Positions 49,028 through 59,966 of a DNA stretch of 64,000 nt are shown piece after piece. This DNA comes from Scedosporium boydii (Eukaryota > Ascomycota > Sordariomycetes > Microascales > Microascaceae). The notes under the pieces are model-generated. The model worked only from the letters and a program-made list of their open reading frames with translations, had not been told where the DNA came from and did not search any database. A program made the translations under genes and the position numbers. Numbering within the stretch: position 1 is the first letter of the stretch; every line of letters begins with the position of its first letter. The DNA is taken from positions 248,001-312,000 of the forward strand of contig NJFT01000007.1 of NCBI GenBank assembly GCA_002221725.1. Direction: 5' to 3'.

Positions 49028-50197
49028 GTCCTGCCCCGCAACAGATGCAGAGTTCTTGGTATTAGTGGAAAGTCGAATCGTTCTTATTTTTTTTTTTTTC
49101 TTTTTTTTTCTCTCTGTATGGATCGAAGCTCTGAAATTTTGATTCGGAAAGCTATAAAATTTTGGGCGGTGTTTGCAGCTGGCGCCAAGTGTTTTCTCGC
49201 AATGCCACAGAACAGACTCTTTAGCCTCAGCCCATCAAGCGAATAGCACCCATGTCTATGAGGCAATCCACCAAGGGCGACTACACTAATGAGCGCGGAC
49301 GGAGACTACTGATCTTTTCAGCACAAACGATAAGGCCGAGGGACGAGGCTCTAGACAACCGTGTATGTGCACTCTTTGCATTATTTTCGTTTGCTACACG
49401 TCAAGGCGAGTGCCTGAGAAGTAGTCGTCACGGGAGAGCGTGCAAAGCCTAGCTCCCTATCCCCCTTATAAGAGAAACACCTACGCCGGCTTACTTGTGA
49501 CGGCAAGTTGGCAGGACGAGTCATTGGTGCTACAACCGAATGGCTATACGCTAGATTACGCGCCTCGGCGTGCATCAGGATTACCATCGGCGACGAGGGG
49601 TTGCCATTGGGACTCCTACCACACCACCGGGGGGAAGGAGTGGGATACTCGGCATCATACATGCCCGGCTGCTGCGAACGCATTTCTCAGTAACCCTTTC
49701 GGATGCTGGAACCGCTCTAGCCATATCGCGGAATCGACTGAAACGGTAGATCTCTTATTAAAGATATCGCGGGCGGCATCCGAAAGGAGTCCCCTATTCG
49801 GTAAGCGTCCATTCAACATGGCCAGGCATCATCCTTTATGAGAGTCAATACTCGCATGGCCTCGTTTCTGTACTTGAGAGCATGTTCTGTTCTGTTGGAG
49901 CCGATGGCTGGACATTTACCGCCAGCCTGCTGGTCGGACCCTTGGCATCCTTGGACGTGCATCAGTGGCGGACGCGGCTTGCTGAATCCCCTCACCAGGC
50001 TGGGAGGACCCGTCGATAGGTAGGGCCATCGATTGGCCCAGGACTAGGCTCCATACATATAGTCCCAGGTCGGCGCGTCCAAACCTCAACTGCGTCTGGA
50101 CGTTGTGCCTCTCAATCATTGCTTCATCCTCATGCTCAATAAGAGCGAAATCCATTTCGCAGCTACTCAGGTCCTACAGACATCGAAGCGTGAAGAA
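49028..50197. other. intergenic upstream of TRM1
   Basis: No gene is recognised in this divergent 1.2-kb gap. It has T-rich runs at 49087-49112, and open frames up to 133 aa without domains on both strands. Confidence 0.55.
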
Positions 50198-52693
50198 ATG
50201 TCAGAAGAAGATGCGATAATTTACTCGTCGGGCGGCACGTATAATTGCTCCGAACAACCAGACGCAATACGGGCCTACGGCGATATCGGCGGCATCGGCG
50301 TATGAACATCTCCCATCCATATACGCTGCCCTCGTGCTGATACTCTCTATGTAACTTAGGTAGCGTTGAGTTTCCTGCTCACGGCTTGGCTAGTCGTCGC
50401 TCTCCTCATTATCTATTACACGGCCGTGTACGATCCTAATCTGGACCCGTTCCGGCAACAACACGAGCGATATTTGAAGACGCCTTTTCCGAACGTCGCT
50501 GACGAGGTCTGTCTTCGGTATATCCGCAAGCTCAGATGCATTCGCAGGACGGGATTCGCCAGGTGGACTTCGAAGTGCGCTAGAAAGGTTTTTGGAGACC
50601 TATCCCACGCTCGTAACTGGGAGGACACACTGAACAAGGTGCGCCATTGGCGTTAACCCATGGCCATTTTCTCGATATCCCTATTTGAATCGACTGGCTG
50701 ATATACAGTTAGTGCGTTCTAACGTTCGTTGACACCCAAATTATAACGGGATTCGGCATCCTCATAAGTGGCTTCCTCTCCCTTCGGCAAGGTCTCTCCG
50801 CCTACCACTGGCAGCTCCTGGTCCACTTTGCGTGGTTCTCATCAGTCACTCACCTCTCGGCACTGTCATTCTTGCGGAACTATCTACATAATCGACGAAA
50901 GGAACGCATCTAGAGAGTGCTTTCGATGGGTATCATGTTAGCTCTGCTCTTTGCCGCCGCTTATCCAACCAGTCATTTCGACTGGGATGGGACAAGTAAG
51001 CCCCAAGATTACGCTATATGTTCCTTCCGCCGTCATAGTCGGGAAACGTCCGCAACCTCTGCCTTTCAGTCTATGTTGGTAACTGATTTACTTCTTTCAT
51101 ACGGTTACTTTATTCGGTTGTTGAAGATGATGCCTAAAGGAGATCGCAAGATCCGAGCAGTTGCGGAGAGCTGGAGCAAATCATTGAGCGATATTGATAA
51201 TGCCCGACCTCCTTCAAGAATGTTCCAAATTCTTGAGGATCTCATTCAAACTTCGGCCTTCCAAGCGGCTTCCCAAGTGTTCTACGTTGTCCCTACCTCG
51301 CTAGTGGCGCCTCGCCTATGTACCCTCGTCAGCGGCTAGCTTACCCGTATCACCAGGTGGCCCGTATTTTGCTCGACCAAAAACGTTGGCAGAGTGTGCT
51401 AACGGAGAGCCTAGGTCTTTTGGATCACCATGTCTGTCGCATGGGGAACTCGGAGATTCGTGACAGTGAGAAGCGAAGCTCAACGCCCAGTAGACGAAGA
51501 CACCTGGACGTTCGGACAAATTCTTCCGCTCATAATGTTAGCTGCGCCCATCCTCACTTTCATCGAGCATATGACAAACGACGAGAGTTCTAGGCTAGCA
51601 CCACACACCGGTATTTAAGAGCAAATCATTGATACAAGTGACACTGCTACGTAATTAGGATCCATGCTAACGCAAAGGAGACACTACTCCTAGTCATAGA
51701 TCCCAAAATACCGTTCCTACCATACCCAACACAGAAACCGTTGACATTAATCCGGCATGCTACGCCGAGCCTGTTGATCCCGACCAAGAAAATTCGGCGG
51801 CCTTTCGCGGTCTCCTCGTCCTAGCGGCTTTGTTCTATGGGCAAATCGGCGAGCTGATTCTCTACTACGACCCGCGAGATATCTCCAAGCTATGGCAACT
51901 CTTATTTATCCAGTACCTCATATTCCCGCCGTCTCTCCAAGTATTCTGGACCTTGGCGGCATCCTTCATCCAACGTTTGGGCCTACCAAGCTTTACAACA
52001 ACCTTTTCCCTCGTCGTTGTTTTCCTCTCCAAGCTTTCAGAAGCTATTCTTCATCACTTCGGGGCAGAATACAAACATATATTCTCAGGAACAGAAGTCG
52101 GCGTGCTCTCGAGCAATGCCGCCTTAGGAGGATTCACTATATGCCAGTTGACTGTTGCACTCCTCCTTTTGGGGGCCTGGGTTCGCGTCAAGAAAAAGCT
52201 CCGACGACAGCGCCCTAGTTTCTTTCTTCGATCACGTTGGAGAGTTGCAACGGGATTACTTGTGTGGGTGACAGGCTTCCTCCTATGTGGCCTTTCCTTG
52301 GGCGTCTTATTCATGTCTGACTTGGTATTCTTCAACGACGTTACCATATACGCAAGCCCGGCGACCGCGGCGAGTTATTTTATTGTTCAGGGCATGTGGC
52401 TGGCTGCAGAGGTAGTCTTGAAAAAAAAGTCCTGCTCAAGACGCCGGAAGCGACGGTGCAGGGGCGTGTTCATCATAGTGTTGGCAGGGTCTTTGTTGGG
52501 GGTTAGCTATGATATGAACGGTGGACCTGAGTGGTTATGGTACTTTGCGAAAGACATGCCGACGTTTGTCTCGATTATCCACATTACTTACGGCATGTGG
52601 ATCATGATGTGGCCGCTGGTGAGTTTTATCCTCAGGAGAGTCTTAGATATAGATGCGTCATACGGCTTCTATCCGAGTGGAATTAGAAGTTAG
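50198..52693 (+). pseudogene. fungal multi-pass membrane protein, broken
   Basis: This belongs to a family of polytopic membrane proteins I recognise from filamentous fungi (opening CSEQPDAIRAYGDIGGIGV); no function is established. Exons are readable at 50198-50299, 50360-50638, from 50713, about 51417-51610, and 51678-52693. The introns at 50300-50359, 50639-50712 and 51611-51677 are good; the last has a GCTAAC branch point. The coding frame breaks at an in-frame TAG (50911-50913), inside RKERI*RVLSMG, where the family has Trp. The stretch 51250-51416 cannot be joined cleanly: the homologous reading (VARILLD...SVLTE) lies in another frame and seven extra bases precede VFWITMSVAWGT. The 3' half is fully open and shows 7-8 hydrophobic spans. 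It reads as a recently inactivated gene; an unusual spliced form is the alternative. Confidence 0.6.
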
Positions 52694-53069
52694 TGATGGT
52701 GCCGTGAAACATCAATCTGCTTCTTGCTCTAAACTACCGTGTAATTGATGTTGCTCAGTACTCAGTAAGGGTGCAATGTTCTTTTTTTCCGCCTCCATAC
52801 CCCAACGTCACCCCTCAAGTACTGGGTTGATAGAATACATCCGCGAGTGGTAGTCAGTTCATCCTTAAACTGTCATCTAATCTCTAGGAATCGTCTGGAA
52901 GCATGCGTTGCGAGGGATGCCGCAGGTTGCCCCTTCGTCTGCGTCCTACGTGCTATTAGGCGGCACGAGATATATTTCCCCATGTTCAGCATTTGCCAAA
53001 GATCGTCATCCAGGCCTATCCCTATGCTCCGTATAGAAACCGGCCAGGTCTCCTCTCTATTACCCATTT
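52694..53069. other. convergent 3' intergenic region
   Basis: This 376-bp stretch lies between the 3' ends of the membrane gene (+) and the APH-type gene (-). No feature was identified in it. Confidence 0.5.
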
Positions 53070-53864
53070 CTACCTTAGGTACAAGTCATTCCAGAACAAA
53101 ATATCCCGCAGACGCTCCTCGGGCAAGTTAAGAGCAGCATAATGTTCTCTTTTAACCCCTCTGATGTGTAGGGCGACAGCCTCCGCGGTTTTCCACCCAA
53201 AGAAGCCAGCCATTTCCCAATCGACGAGCCCAACGATCTTATCCTTATCTACAATGAGATTTGATTGCGAGACGTCGTTGTGCATGAAGCCTACATCTGG
53301 ATCGTCGGCACGCTCCGCGAAGATGATGTCCTGCTCAAGCTCCTGGATGCCTCGATTGCTGACAGGATCCGGGTCCGGGACAACATAGGAGCGCCCAGGG
53401 TCAGAAGGCGGTGGGAGGATGGTGTGAAGTTTCCGGAGGATGTCGCGCGCCTGGTCTTTAAATGATTGTTTTTTGTGGCTGCGAGAGATACCTCCATGCT
53501 ACACACAAGGCCACACCGAGTATCCTCTCTTGCACCAGAACGCTGCGGCCGTTAATCTGGGGAAAAGTCAGTAGAGATTCATTCTAGAGGGGGCTGAGGA
53601 GAAGATTACATATACCTTCCCCGCGAAGTAGATGTCCGAGGTCCGAATGCTTCCAAGGACAGTTCGGGCAAGGGTGATCGCGGCCACCTCATTTGCATCC
53701 GCCAAAGTGTAGTCCCGTCCTGGCTCGTCCTTCAAATGCGATGACTTGACAATAACTCCACCGAGGGCAAACACGTCGCGGCCGCCTGTTTCATTCTCAT
53801 AAACGCGCTCTTTAGTCGTGCATTTGCCCAGCACGGAAGTCCAGTAGGCCATGGACTTTGGCAT
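53070..53864 (-). pseudogene. APH-family kinase gene with one-base frameshift
   Basis: The gene is related to fungal aminoglycoside-phosphotransferase-fold small-molecule or protein kinases; the substrate is unknown, and resistance should not be assumed. Exon 1 is 53616-53864 (MPKSMAYWTSVLGKC...) and exon 2 is 53070-53556, with a 59-bp intron (GTATAT...CAG). The N-lobe has GGVIVKSSHL, with the likely ATP-binding Lys. NGRSVLVQERI forms the hinge. The C-lobe keeps the catalytic FMHNDVSQSNLIVD (HxDxxxxN) and the metal-binding Asp in GLVDWEMAGFFGW. Between hinge and C-lobe, an A6 run (T6 at 53469-53474 on the + strand) shifts the frame and meets a stop two codons later. The downstream frame is otherwise open and conserved to the end. 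It may be a young pseudogene or a homopolymer base-call error. It converges with the broken membrane gene. Confidence 0.65.
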
Positions 53865-55350
53865 TGTCGATCGGATGTATTGTGGATCTGGCTTAAAATC
53901 ATCGGGGCGTGGCAGATATCGCCCAAAATGAGGAATGTCCCGTAGAGATCTGTAGAGAGGATCTTTGAGGGATCCGCTTCGTAAGGATCTATGGCCGGCT
54001 GTGCTGGGAATAACGAGACAGAATAGAAGAATCTGGCTTGATCACCGCGTCGAAGTTACTTTTGTTTCTACTTGCCGGTTTCACTTGTGCTTATGGCTTT
54101 CCCGATCGTTTAAGAGATATTTCCAGTTATGTCTTTGAGTTGTCCAACCCGTCAGTCTCCGAAGGAGGCGCCCTCTTGAATGTTGGTGGTGTGGCTAAGA
54201 AAGGAAGCACTTATGCGGAATACCACTCTCAATAGGCTACTCCCGTGGTGGCTGGCCGAAAGCAGACGCCAGTTTCCCCAATTCGCTGAGCCAGGCTGTG
54301 CGCGAGGATCCTCCATTGAGCACAAACTTGAGGTCTGGGGTGTTATTCTCGGCATCATTGTCCCCACCACCGACATTAACAACAGAAGAAAGTCAATAAT
54401 AGTAGGTGAGAACCGAAGATTGGAGACCTGGAACAGGAGCATTGATTGACAGGGTTGATCTGTACTTTATCGTACCTGGGCTGCGTCCATGTCCCGAGGA
54501 TAATCTGCATTAACTTGCATGGGCGATTCACAAATCGTTCTCGCGCATGCTCGCTGTCTGCAGAACTTTGTGCCTCGCAGCATCTCATCGTCAACATCTC
54601 ATCACATTTGATCTTTGGGATACTGTAAGGAATAGCCTCGACGAACACATCTTGTTTTCAGTTAGGAATCTGGTCACTCGAGTTGGTGGAAGTGTGGGAC
54701 AAATCAACGAACCTTACTTCGTCGGCGTTGTCCTTGGTGTACAGCATTTGATCCAACGCCGACGAGGATTGTGGAATGACCCTGTAAACTGTAAATTGCA
54801 GATAACTTCGAAATGGTTAACCTAGAGGAGGAGTAGCAATTTGACTCTTGGACAGAACACTCCCACGACAACTCCGACCACTGGCGAGTCGCATCACCTT
54901 CGTAGCGGCGAGCCTAGTGCCGTGTCCGACAAGTGTCTTGTTTGCCGGCAGGCATCGGATAGCCTGGCTGCTGACAAGTAACACGGAGCTGGGGAAAACA
55001 CTGAAACTTGTTTACTTTCTTCATAAAACGCGGCCGATTACTTGTCCGCCGAGAACTCGGAAGGCTAAAAGAGATTTAGATTCGAATCCATGAACAATCA
55101 CTTCGGTCTTGGCTCGGATAAACACTTCCAAGGGTGCTGAGAGGACGCGCTATTGTGAGAGAAATGTAAATTTAGGACGGTTTGCTTGACGACGGGGCAC
55201 CCTTGGGAGCTGAGGCCACGCGAGATGCTGGCGGCGCCAGTCCAATACATGCGATCAATTCTATGCAAGGTTTCGGGGGGTTCCCTTCAATATTCGTGCA
55301 GACCCTTGCTCGAGTATTGAAGATCAACCCTCCAGTTTCTCTTCGCAACC
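53865..55350. other. intergenic between APH-type and F-box genes
   Basis: No supported gene was found in this 1.5 kb. A frame at about 54038-54235 has a signal-peptide-like start (LLLFLLAGFTCAYG) but no ATG and no recognisable continuation. Other frames are 122 aa or less and lack domains. Confidence 0.5.
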
Positions 55351-56514
55351 ATGAAGAACACGACTGGCAATATCAAGGCGCGGGGCTATCTACGGCCATT
55401 GGGCGGCGTATGGGAGCCGGAACCCAAGCCTGGGCCCAGTGTAATGAACAGAATCTTATCTGTTTACACGCGTGCAAGAAAGCGACTGTCCAAGCCAACA
55501 TCGCGGGTCCCAAGCCAAGATGCAAGCCGCCCCATCGCTACTCAACGTAGCCCCCTGTGTGCTCTTCCAGACGAAGTGGTCTTGCAAATCATGCAATACC
55601 TCGACGGCACCTCTCTCCTCTGTCTGAGGCGCACCTGCCGACTCCATATGCGCCTCTTTGGAGACAAGTCGTTTACGGCCTGGCATGGCCTCCCCGAAAC
55701 GACCGGGCCATGGCAATCCGAGAACTCGCGAGCCCTCACCGACGTGGCAGACCACAAGAGGTTTCTCGCCCTTATCAACAGAGACCGATTCTGTTTCGAG
55801 TGTGCCAAAAACCTTGCCGGGCCCAAGAGAGAGGCGTACAATTCCTGGGCGTACGAATTTCTCCACTGTTGTGGCTGCCTCGCCGACCATCGCGCATACG
55901 CTTTCTCACCAGAGCAGCGACGTTTACCACCCCACAGTCGGATATGCATGGCTCGTGAAGGCTACGCACGAACATGTCCGCATCAGCGTTTCAAATGGGA
56001 GCGAATTGAGGGACGCGCACTTAAGAATTTCGAAATAACATTTCGAGAGGAGCCCATGTACACTTGCCGGGTCTCGGGCTGCAGGGCCTTGATTACAGCG
56101 CACCACATGGGGACTGAAATCTGCGTTTCGATTTCTGCACGTCTCCGTTCGCGTGGATCCGAGAAAGACCACGATGGTCGGAGAATAGGCTGGCTTGCGG
56201 AACCCTTTGAAGTGGAGTTCGACAACTCCAGAAGAGCTTATTTCTTCAGGGGGCGACCGCGGGGTCCTCTCAAGGATGCCCTCGTTCCCAGCGCTAGCTG
56301 GTATCACTGTCTCGACCCGACCTCGACCGGTTTGCTCGCCGATGTCGATAGCTACGGGATTACATGGTGCAAGGATTGGACGTGCCCGAATTACTATCTT
56401 CGCCATGAGCCGCCCGGGGATTTGGACATCTCTCGGCCTTGTGGGGATGCTTGCCCGTGGAGAAGGAAGAGGGCTTTTGATGCTATGGCGGAGGATCAGA
56501 TGAAGTGGACGTGA
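55351..56514 (+). CDS. F-box domain protein
   Basis: A single-exon gene of 387 residues. The F-box is at about 69-105 (LCALPDEVVLQIMQYLDGTSLLCLRRTCR), which would bind Skp1 in an SCF ubiquitin ligase. Residues 1-65 are basic and probably disordered. After the F-box comes a cysteine-rich part typical of fungal F-box proteins (RFCFECAKNLAG and FLHCCGCLADH at about 148-180), then CRVSGC and a final Cys-containing segment (WCKDWTCPNYY...CGDACPWRRKR). These cysteines may bind metal; that is an inference. No leucine-rich, WD40 or Kelch repeats are seen, so the substrate is unknown. The first ATG (MKNTTGNIKARG) is used; M32 (MNRILSVYTRARKR) is an alternative. The frame is intact, unlike its two upstream neighbours. 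Such genes are numerous and fast-evolving in fungi. Confidence 0.8.
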   Translation: MKNTTGNIKARGYLRPLGGVWEPEPKPGPSVMNRILSVYTRARKRLSKPTSRVPSQDASRPIATQRSPLCALPDEVVLQIMQYLDGTSLLCLRRTCRLHMRLFGDKSFTAWHGLPETTGPWQSENSRALTDVADHKRFLALINRDRFCFECAKNLAGPKREAYNSWAYEFLHCCGCLADHRAYAFSPEQRRLPPHSRICMAREGYARTCPHQRFKWERIEGRALKNFEITFREEPMYTCRVSGCRALITAHHMGTEICVSISARLRSRGSEKDHDGRRIGWLAEPFEVEFDNSRRAYFFRGRPRGPLKDALVPSASWYHCLDPTSTGLLADVDSYGITWCKDWTCPNYYLRHEPPGDLDISRPCGDACPWRRKRAFDAMAEDQMKWT

Positions 56515-56905
56515 CGGAGTCTGAAAGAAAGGAAAGAAAGAGAAAAAGGGCGGCTTATAACACGTTTCAGGCGGAGGATGAATTTGGGCTGGATGTTAGA
56601 CGCCCTGGCACTTCACTTTTCTGATGGCACAAATCTGCCGCCTTTGGATGTGTGAGATTCGGGCCTCTTCGCTACATTACTTGTCGACCAGGCATGGTGA
56701 TAAGGGTCGTTTGATTCTGTATCACGTTGAAAATGAAAGCACCATTAAGCTGTCGTTGGACATTTACAAGTTTACAACTAGAGACTTGCAGTTGGATATT
56801 GCCATCATTTTCTCATCTCCTCGGTTGTCTGGGTTTATTATCTTGACGGCTCTGTTCAGCAAAATTGCTTCATGCTAAGTCGGCTAGGACTCTACTCAGG
56901 CACTA

Positions 56906-57478
56906 TACTTCGTAAGTGATAGAAGATGGCGCTTAAGCTTGCAAAGAGAACGGGTGACACTCCGAGGGACACTCCGAGGGACACTCCGAGGGATCTGGAA
57001 AGAACAACTTCGACGCAGAAGCAAGTCTTCAGAGGTCGGAGGGTAGAGGTCAGAGGGTGGTGCCGTCCTGGCGGGTCCGCAGCTGGTTGATGTTCCATCA
57101 CCCTCACCAGCCGCTTGGCATGACAGGCGGATAGTCGGCTTCCCCTTGAAAGTGCCGTACTGGGTCAAGACGAAAAAATAGGGCCCCTTCTAACTGGCCA
57201 ATCTGGAGTCGCATTCAGAAGTGAGAGCAGGGGGCTTATCATTCCTCCGTAGCGTCCACGACTGCGAGCTTCGTATCTCTTCATACAACTCTGCTCCATC
57301 AGCGTCATTTTCTCTCTGCGGTTTGTTCGAATGCCAGATTAAAACAGGCGGAAAGTACCTGATCCGAATTGTACGAAGCACTGATCGATTCCCGCCTACG
57401 AAGCAACAATTTGCATGTCGTGTCCAATTGTACCGTTGATTGCGGGTCCTTTTAAGATGCATCTTGATATACTTCGTA
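56906..57478. repeat. two TACTTCGTA words
   Basis: Exact copies lie at 56906-56914 and 57470-57478, flanking the minisatellite region. They are the only exact copies downstream of 34 kb and again fall in noncoding DNA. Confidence 0.6.
56956..56991 (+). repeat. 12-bp tandem repeat, three units
   Basis: Three perfect copies of GACACTCCGAGG. A short noncoding minisatellite; no larger structure around it. Confidence 0.85.
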
Positions 57479-58301
57479 GTACCCGGTACTTAACACGGTA
57501 CAACAAATAATAAGTATTCCACACACGTTTAATTGTATTTTGCCTCCCAAGAAAAGGGGCCAGTGACTTTACTTGCCTAAGTGGTGATAGCCCGTACCTT
57601 AATCCATTCAACGAGCACGCGAGAAGCTGGGATTTTGATGGGTCAAGAAACCAAGAAACAGCGAAAGGGGACAAATGGACAATCCTGCATCTAAAGTGGG
57701 AAGGGTGAAAACTTAAGAAAATCCGAGAAAAACTTCGGGAACACGGGTCAGATCCAATGTCCTGATAAAAGCCTCCCCTCCATTATCCTCCATTTTTATC
57801 CTCCATCCTCTCTCCCCCACAATCATCGTTCGTGTCTTGTATTGTGTATTGTATGACACCTTCGTTTCGACAAGTCTAGAAAATCCTTTTCTTTCCCTTT
57901 TCCTTTCCCCCCTTTCCTTCTTTAAGCCCCTGTCATCTTGGATTTGACCCTATCTGACAGCCTTCGTCTTTCCGCGACTGACGCCGTCCCGACTGCTTAA
58001 AGTTCGTCATGATACTAAGGTAGTCCATTGTCCTCTCGCCTCACGATCTGGAACGACCCTTAATTCGATTGCCCTCTTTGCTTTTTTTTTCTTTGCTCGG
58101 CCTCTGGTTCTTATTCTATCGCTATAACCATTGCTCGATGAAATTATTATTGTAATCCGACATCCACGCTCGCTAGCTTTTGACCCTCTTCTCTTCCTCC
58201 TCCTTGGGCTCCCCCCCTTTTTATCTTACAGCTTTTATTTTTTTTTCTTTTCTTTTTTATTTATTATTCCTAATAGACACTTCTCAATTGTGTCGTGCGC
58301 C

Positions 58302-59966
58302 ATGTCCAAACCCCTGATTACATTCCCGCCAGCCCTGGCGGCCTTCTTCGCCCGCGCGACTCCACGACGCATCCGCCCCGTCCACGCCATCCTCGCAATC
58401 ATCATTCTCGTCGTCTTCCTCCTCACCCGAACCTCCCCCGAGACGAATCCCCTCCCAAGCATATACGACTATACCGACAACAGGCCGCCGCGGCCCATCA
58501 CAGACATCTTCCTCTCCCGGACCTCAGCGGAGGCGACCTGGCTCGACGAGCTCGTCGACCGACATGCCATCCCCAAGGATGTCCGATACTACTCGGTGCG
58601 GATAAAACCGCATCTCAACGATTCGAGGCCTACCATGACCGACGTCGAGGCGAACTTCATGCACAATGGCTTCCGGGGCGTCCGGTCCGACTCGTACAAC
58701 CTCCGGTTGAATGCTGAGCATACTGTCGAAGTCCCCATCGCCAAGGGCACGAAGCAAGCTGATGTGGATGCTTCGAATCTCCTGTTTGGAATTTCGTCCT
58801 CGTATGATAGGATCATCCGCCAGGACGACGCACTCATTCTTGACTGGACGAGGTGGCTTACCGACGGCAAGGGGAGCAGTAATGGAGCCTCGCTCGTCCT
58901 GACTTTGCGTCTCGGTACCGATCATGAGGTTAGGTCCATCAAACGGAAGCTTGAGGACGTAGGCATCGACGCCATAGTGACCTCGGACGATGCCGCCGAC
59001 AGCCCGACTAGGTACTTTGACCTCATCGAACACCTCGCCATCCGCGAGTCGGCAAAGGGCTTCGAGAACTCCGGCGAGAAACGATATCTCGCCATCGTCG
59101 ACGACGACATCTTCTTCCCCGACATGGCGCAGTTGGTCGAGCGCCTGAAAAGGTACAACCACGAGGAGGAGCACTACATCGGCCTCCCCAGCGAGCGAGC
59201 CGACTGGGTAGCTGACCCAGATGAGACGGTGACGTACGGCGGAGGCGCCATTTTCCTCACCCCTCCGGCGGCGACCAAGATCGCGCAGCTTCCGTGCCTG
59301 AGGGCCCAGGACACCAAGGATCCCCTGCAGGGCTACGTCAGCCAATGGGACCACCTAGTCTACGACTGCGTTTCCAACTACACCAAGCTCACCATGCACG
59401 TCCTCCCGAGCTTCTACCTCCCCTCCGACGAAATCTTCGGTCACTACTTCTTCAACTACGATCTCGGAATTGCCCCGCTCACCCTCCACCGCCCGCGTAA
59501 TCGCCACCTCCTCGACCCCGGCAAGGCCACCGCGCTCCATCCCCACCTCAACCCGTCCGCCTTCCTCCAGCGCTACCGCTTCGCAGACGACTGGGTCCTC
59601 GTCAACGGGTATACACTCTCGCACTACCCCGACGGCCAGGACACCGCCTTCCTCGGAAGCGACGCCGTGTCCTTCCCCGATTTCGAGGCCCGCGCAGCTG
59701 CTACCTTACCCTTGAACACGAACCTCGCCGTTGATGATGAAGGCCGCGATCCCCGCGAGTGGAGCGTCACTACGTGGGCCGGGAGCAGGCGCGTTTGGAA
59801 ATTCGCCGACGCGAGGGCGGATCCTGCGACGGGCGAGGTGTGGCAGGCTTACGTCCGGAGGCGTGGAGACCCTGGTGTGTACACCGACGGGAGGAGAAAC
59901 GAAGACAAGGCGGGCTCCGATTATGTTGTCGTCTTGATCTGGGAAGCTCTTCCCGGTGAGAACTAA
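58302..59966 (+). CDS. type II membrane glycosyltransferase, fringe/GT31-like
   Basis: A predicted Golgi glycosyltransferase of 554 residues in one exon. The ATG at 58302 gives MSKPLITFPPALAAF and is the first in frame after a T-rich leader. Residues about 27-42 (VHAILAIIILVVFLLT) form one membrane anchor after a basic N-terminus, giving a cytosolic-N, lumenal-C topology. The catalytic part carries a DxD-type metal/nucleotide-sugar site in YLAIVDDDIFFPDM (about 264-277). A later segment, TVTYGGGAIFLTPPAA, resembles the Gly-rich acceptor loop of fringe-like (GT31/DUF604) enzymes. A WDHLVYDC segment and the C-terminal WKFADARADPATGEVWQAYVRR block are typical of the fungal members I know. The sugar donor and acceptor are not predictable. 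No paralog or partner lies nearby. The family call is moderately sure; the exact CAZy class is not. Confidence 0.75.
   Translation: MSKPLITFPPALAAFFARATPRRIRPVHAILAIIILVVFLLTRTSPETNPLPSIYDYTDNRPPRPITDIFLSRTSAEATWLDELVDRHAIPKDVRYYSVRIKPHLNDSRPTMTDVEANFMHNGFRGVRSDSYNLRLNAEHTVEVPIAKGTKQADVDASNLLFGISSSYDRIIRQDDALILDWTRWLTDGKGSSNGASLVLTLRLGTDHEVRSIKRKLEDVGIDAIVTSDDAADSPTRYFDLIEHLAIRESAKGFENSGEKRYLAIVDDDIFFPDMAQLVERLKRYNHEEEHYIGLPSERADWVADPDETVTYGGGAIFLTPPAATKIAQLPCLRAQDTKDPLQGYVSQWDHLVYDCVSNYTKLTMHVLPSFYLPSDEIFGHYFFNYDLGIAPLTLHRPRNRHLLDPGKATALHPHLNPSAFLQRYRFADDWVLVNGYTLSHYPDGQDTAFLGSDAVSFPDFEARAAATLPLNTNLAVDDEGRDPREWSVTTWAGSRRVWKFADARADPATGEVWQAYVRRRGDPGVYTDGRRNEDKAGSDYVVVLIWEALPGEN

Larger units (their letters stand above)
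56515..58301. other. intergenic between F-box and glycosyltransferase genes
   Basis: No gene was recognised in this 1.8 kb. It holds a 12-bp minisatellite (56956-56991), two TACTTCGTA words, and T-rich or C/T-rich DNA from 57780 to 58290 that looks like promoter and leader for the glycosyltransferase. Confidence 0.55.

Noticed and set aside
54038..54235. possible secreted small protein (LLLFLLAGFTCAYG start)
   Set aside because: There is no ATG in frame before the hydrophobic stretch, and no recognisable continuation or splice partner.
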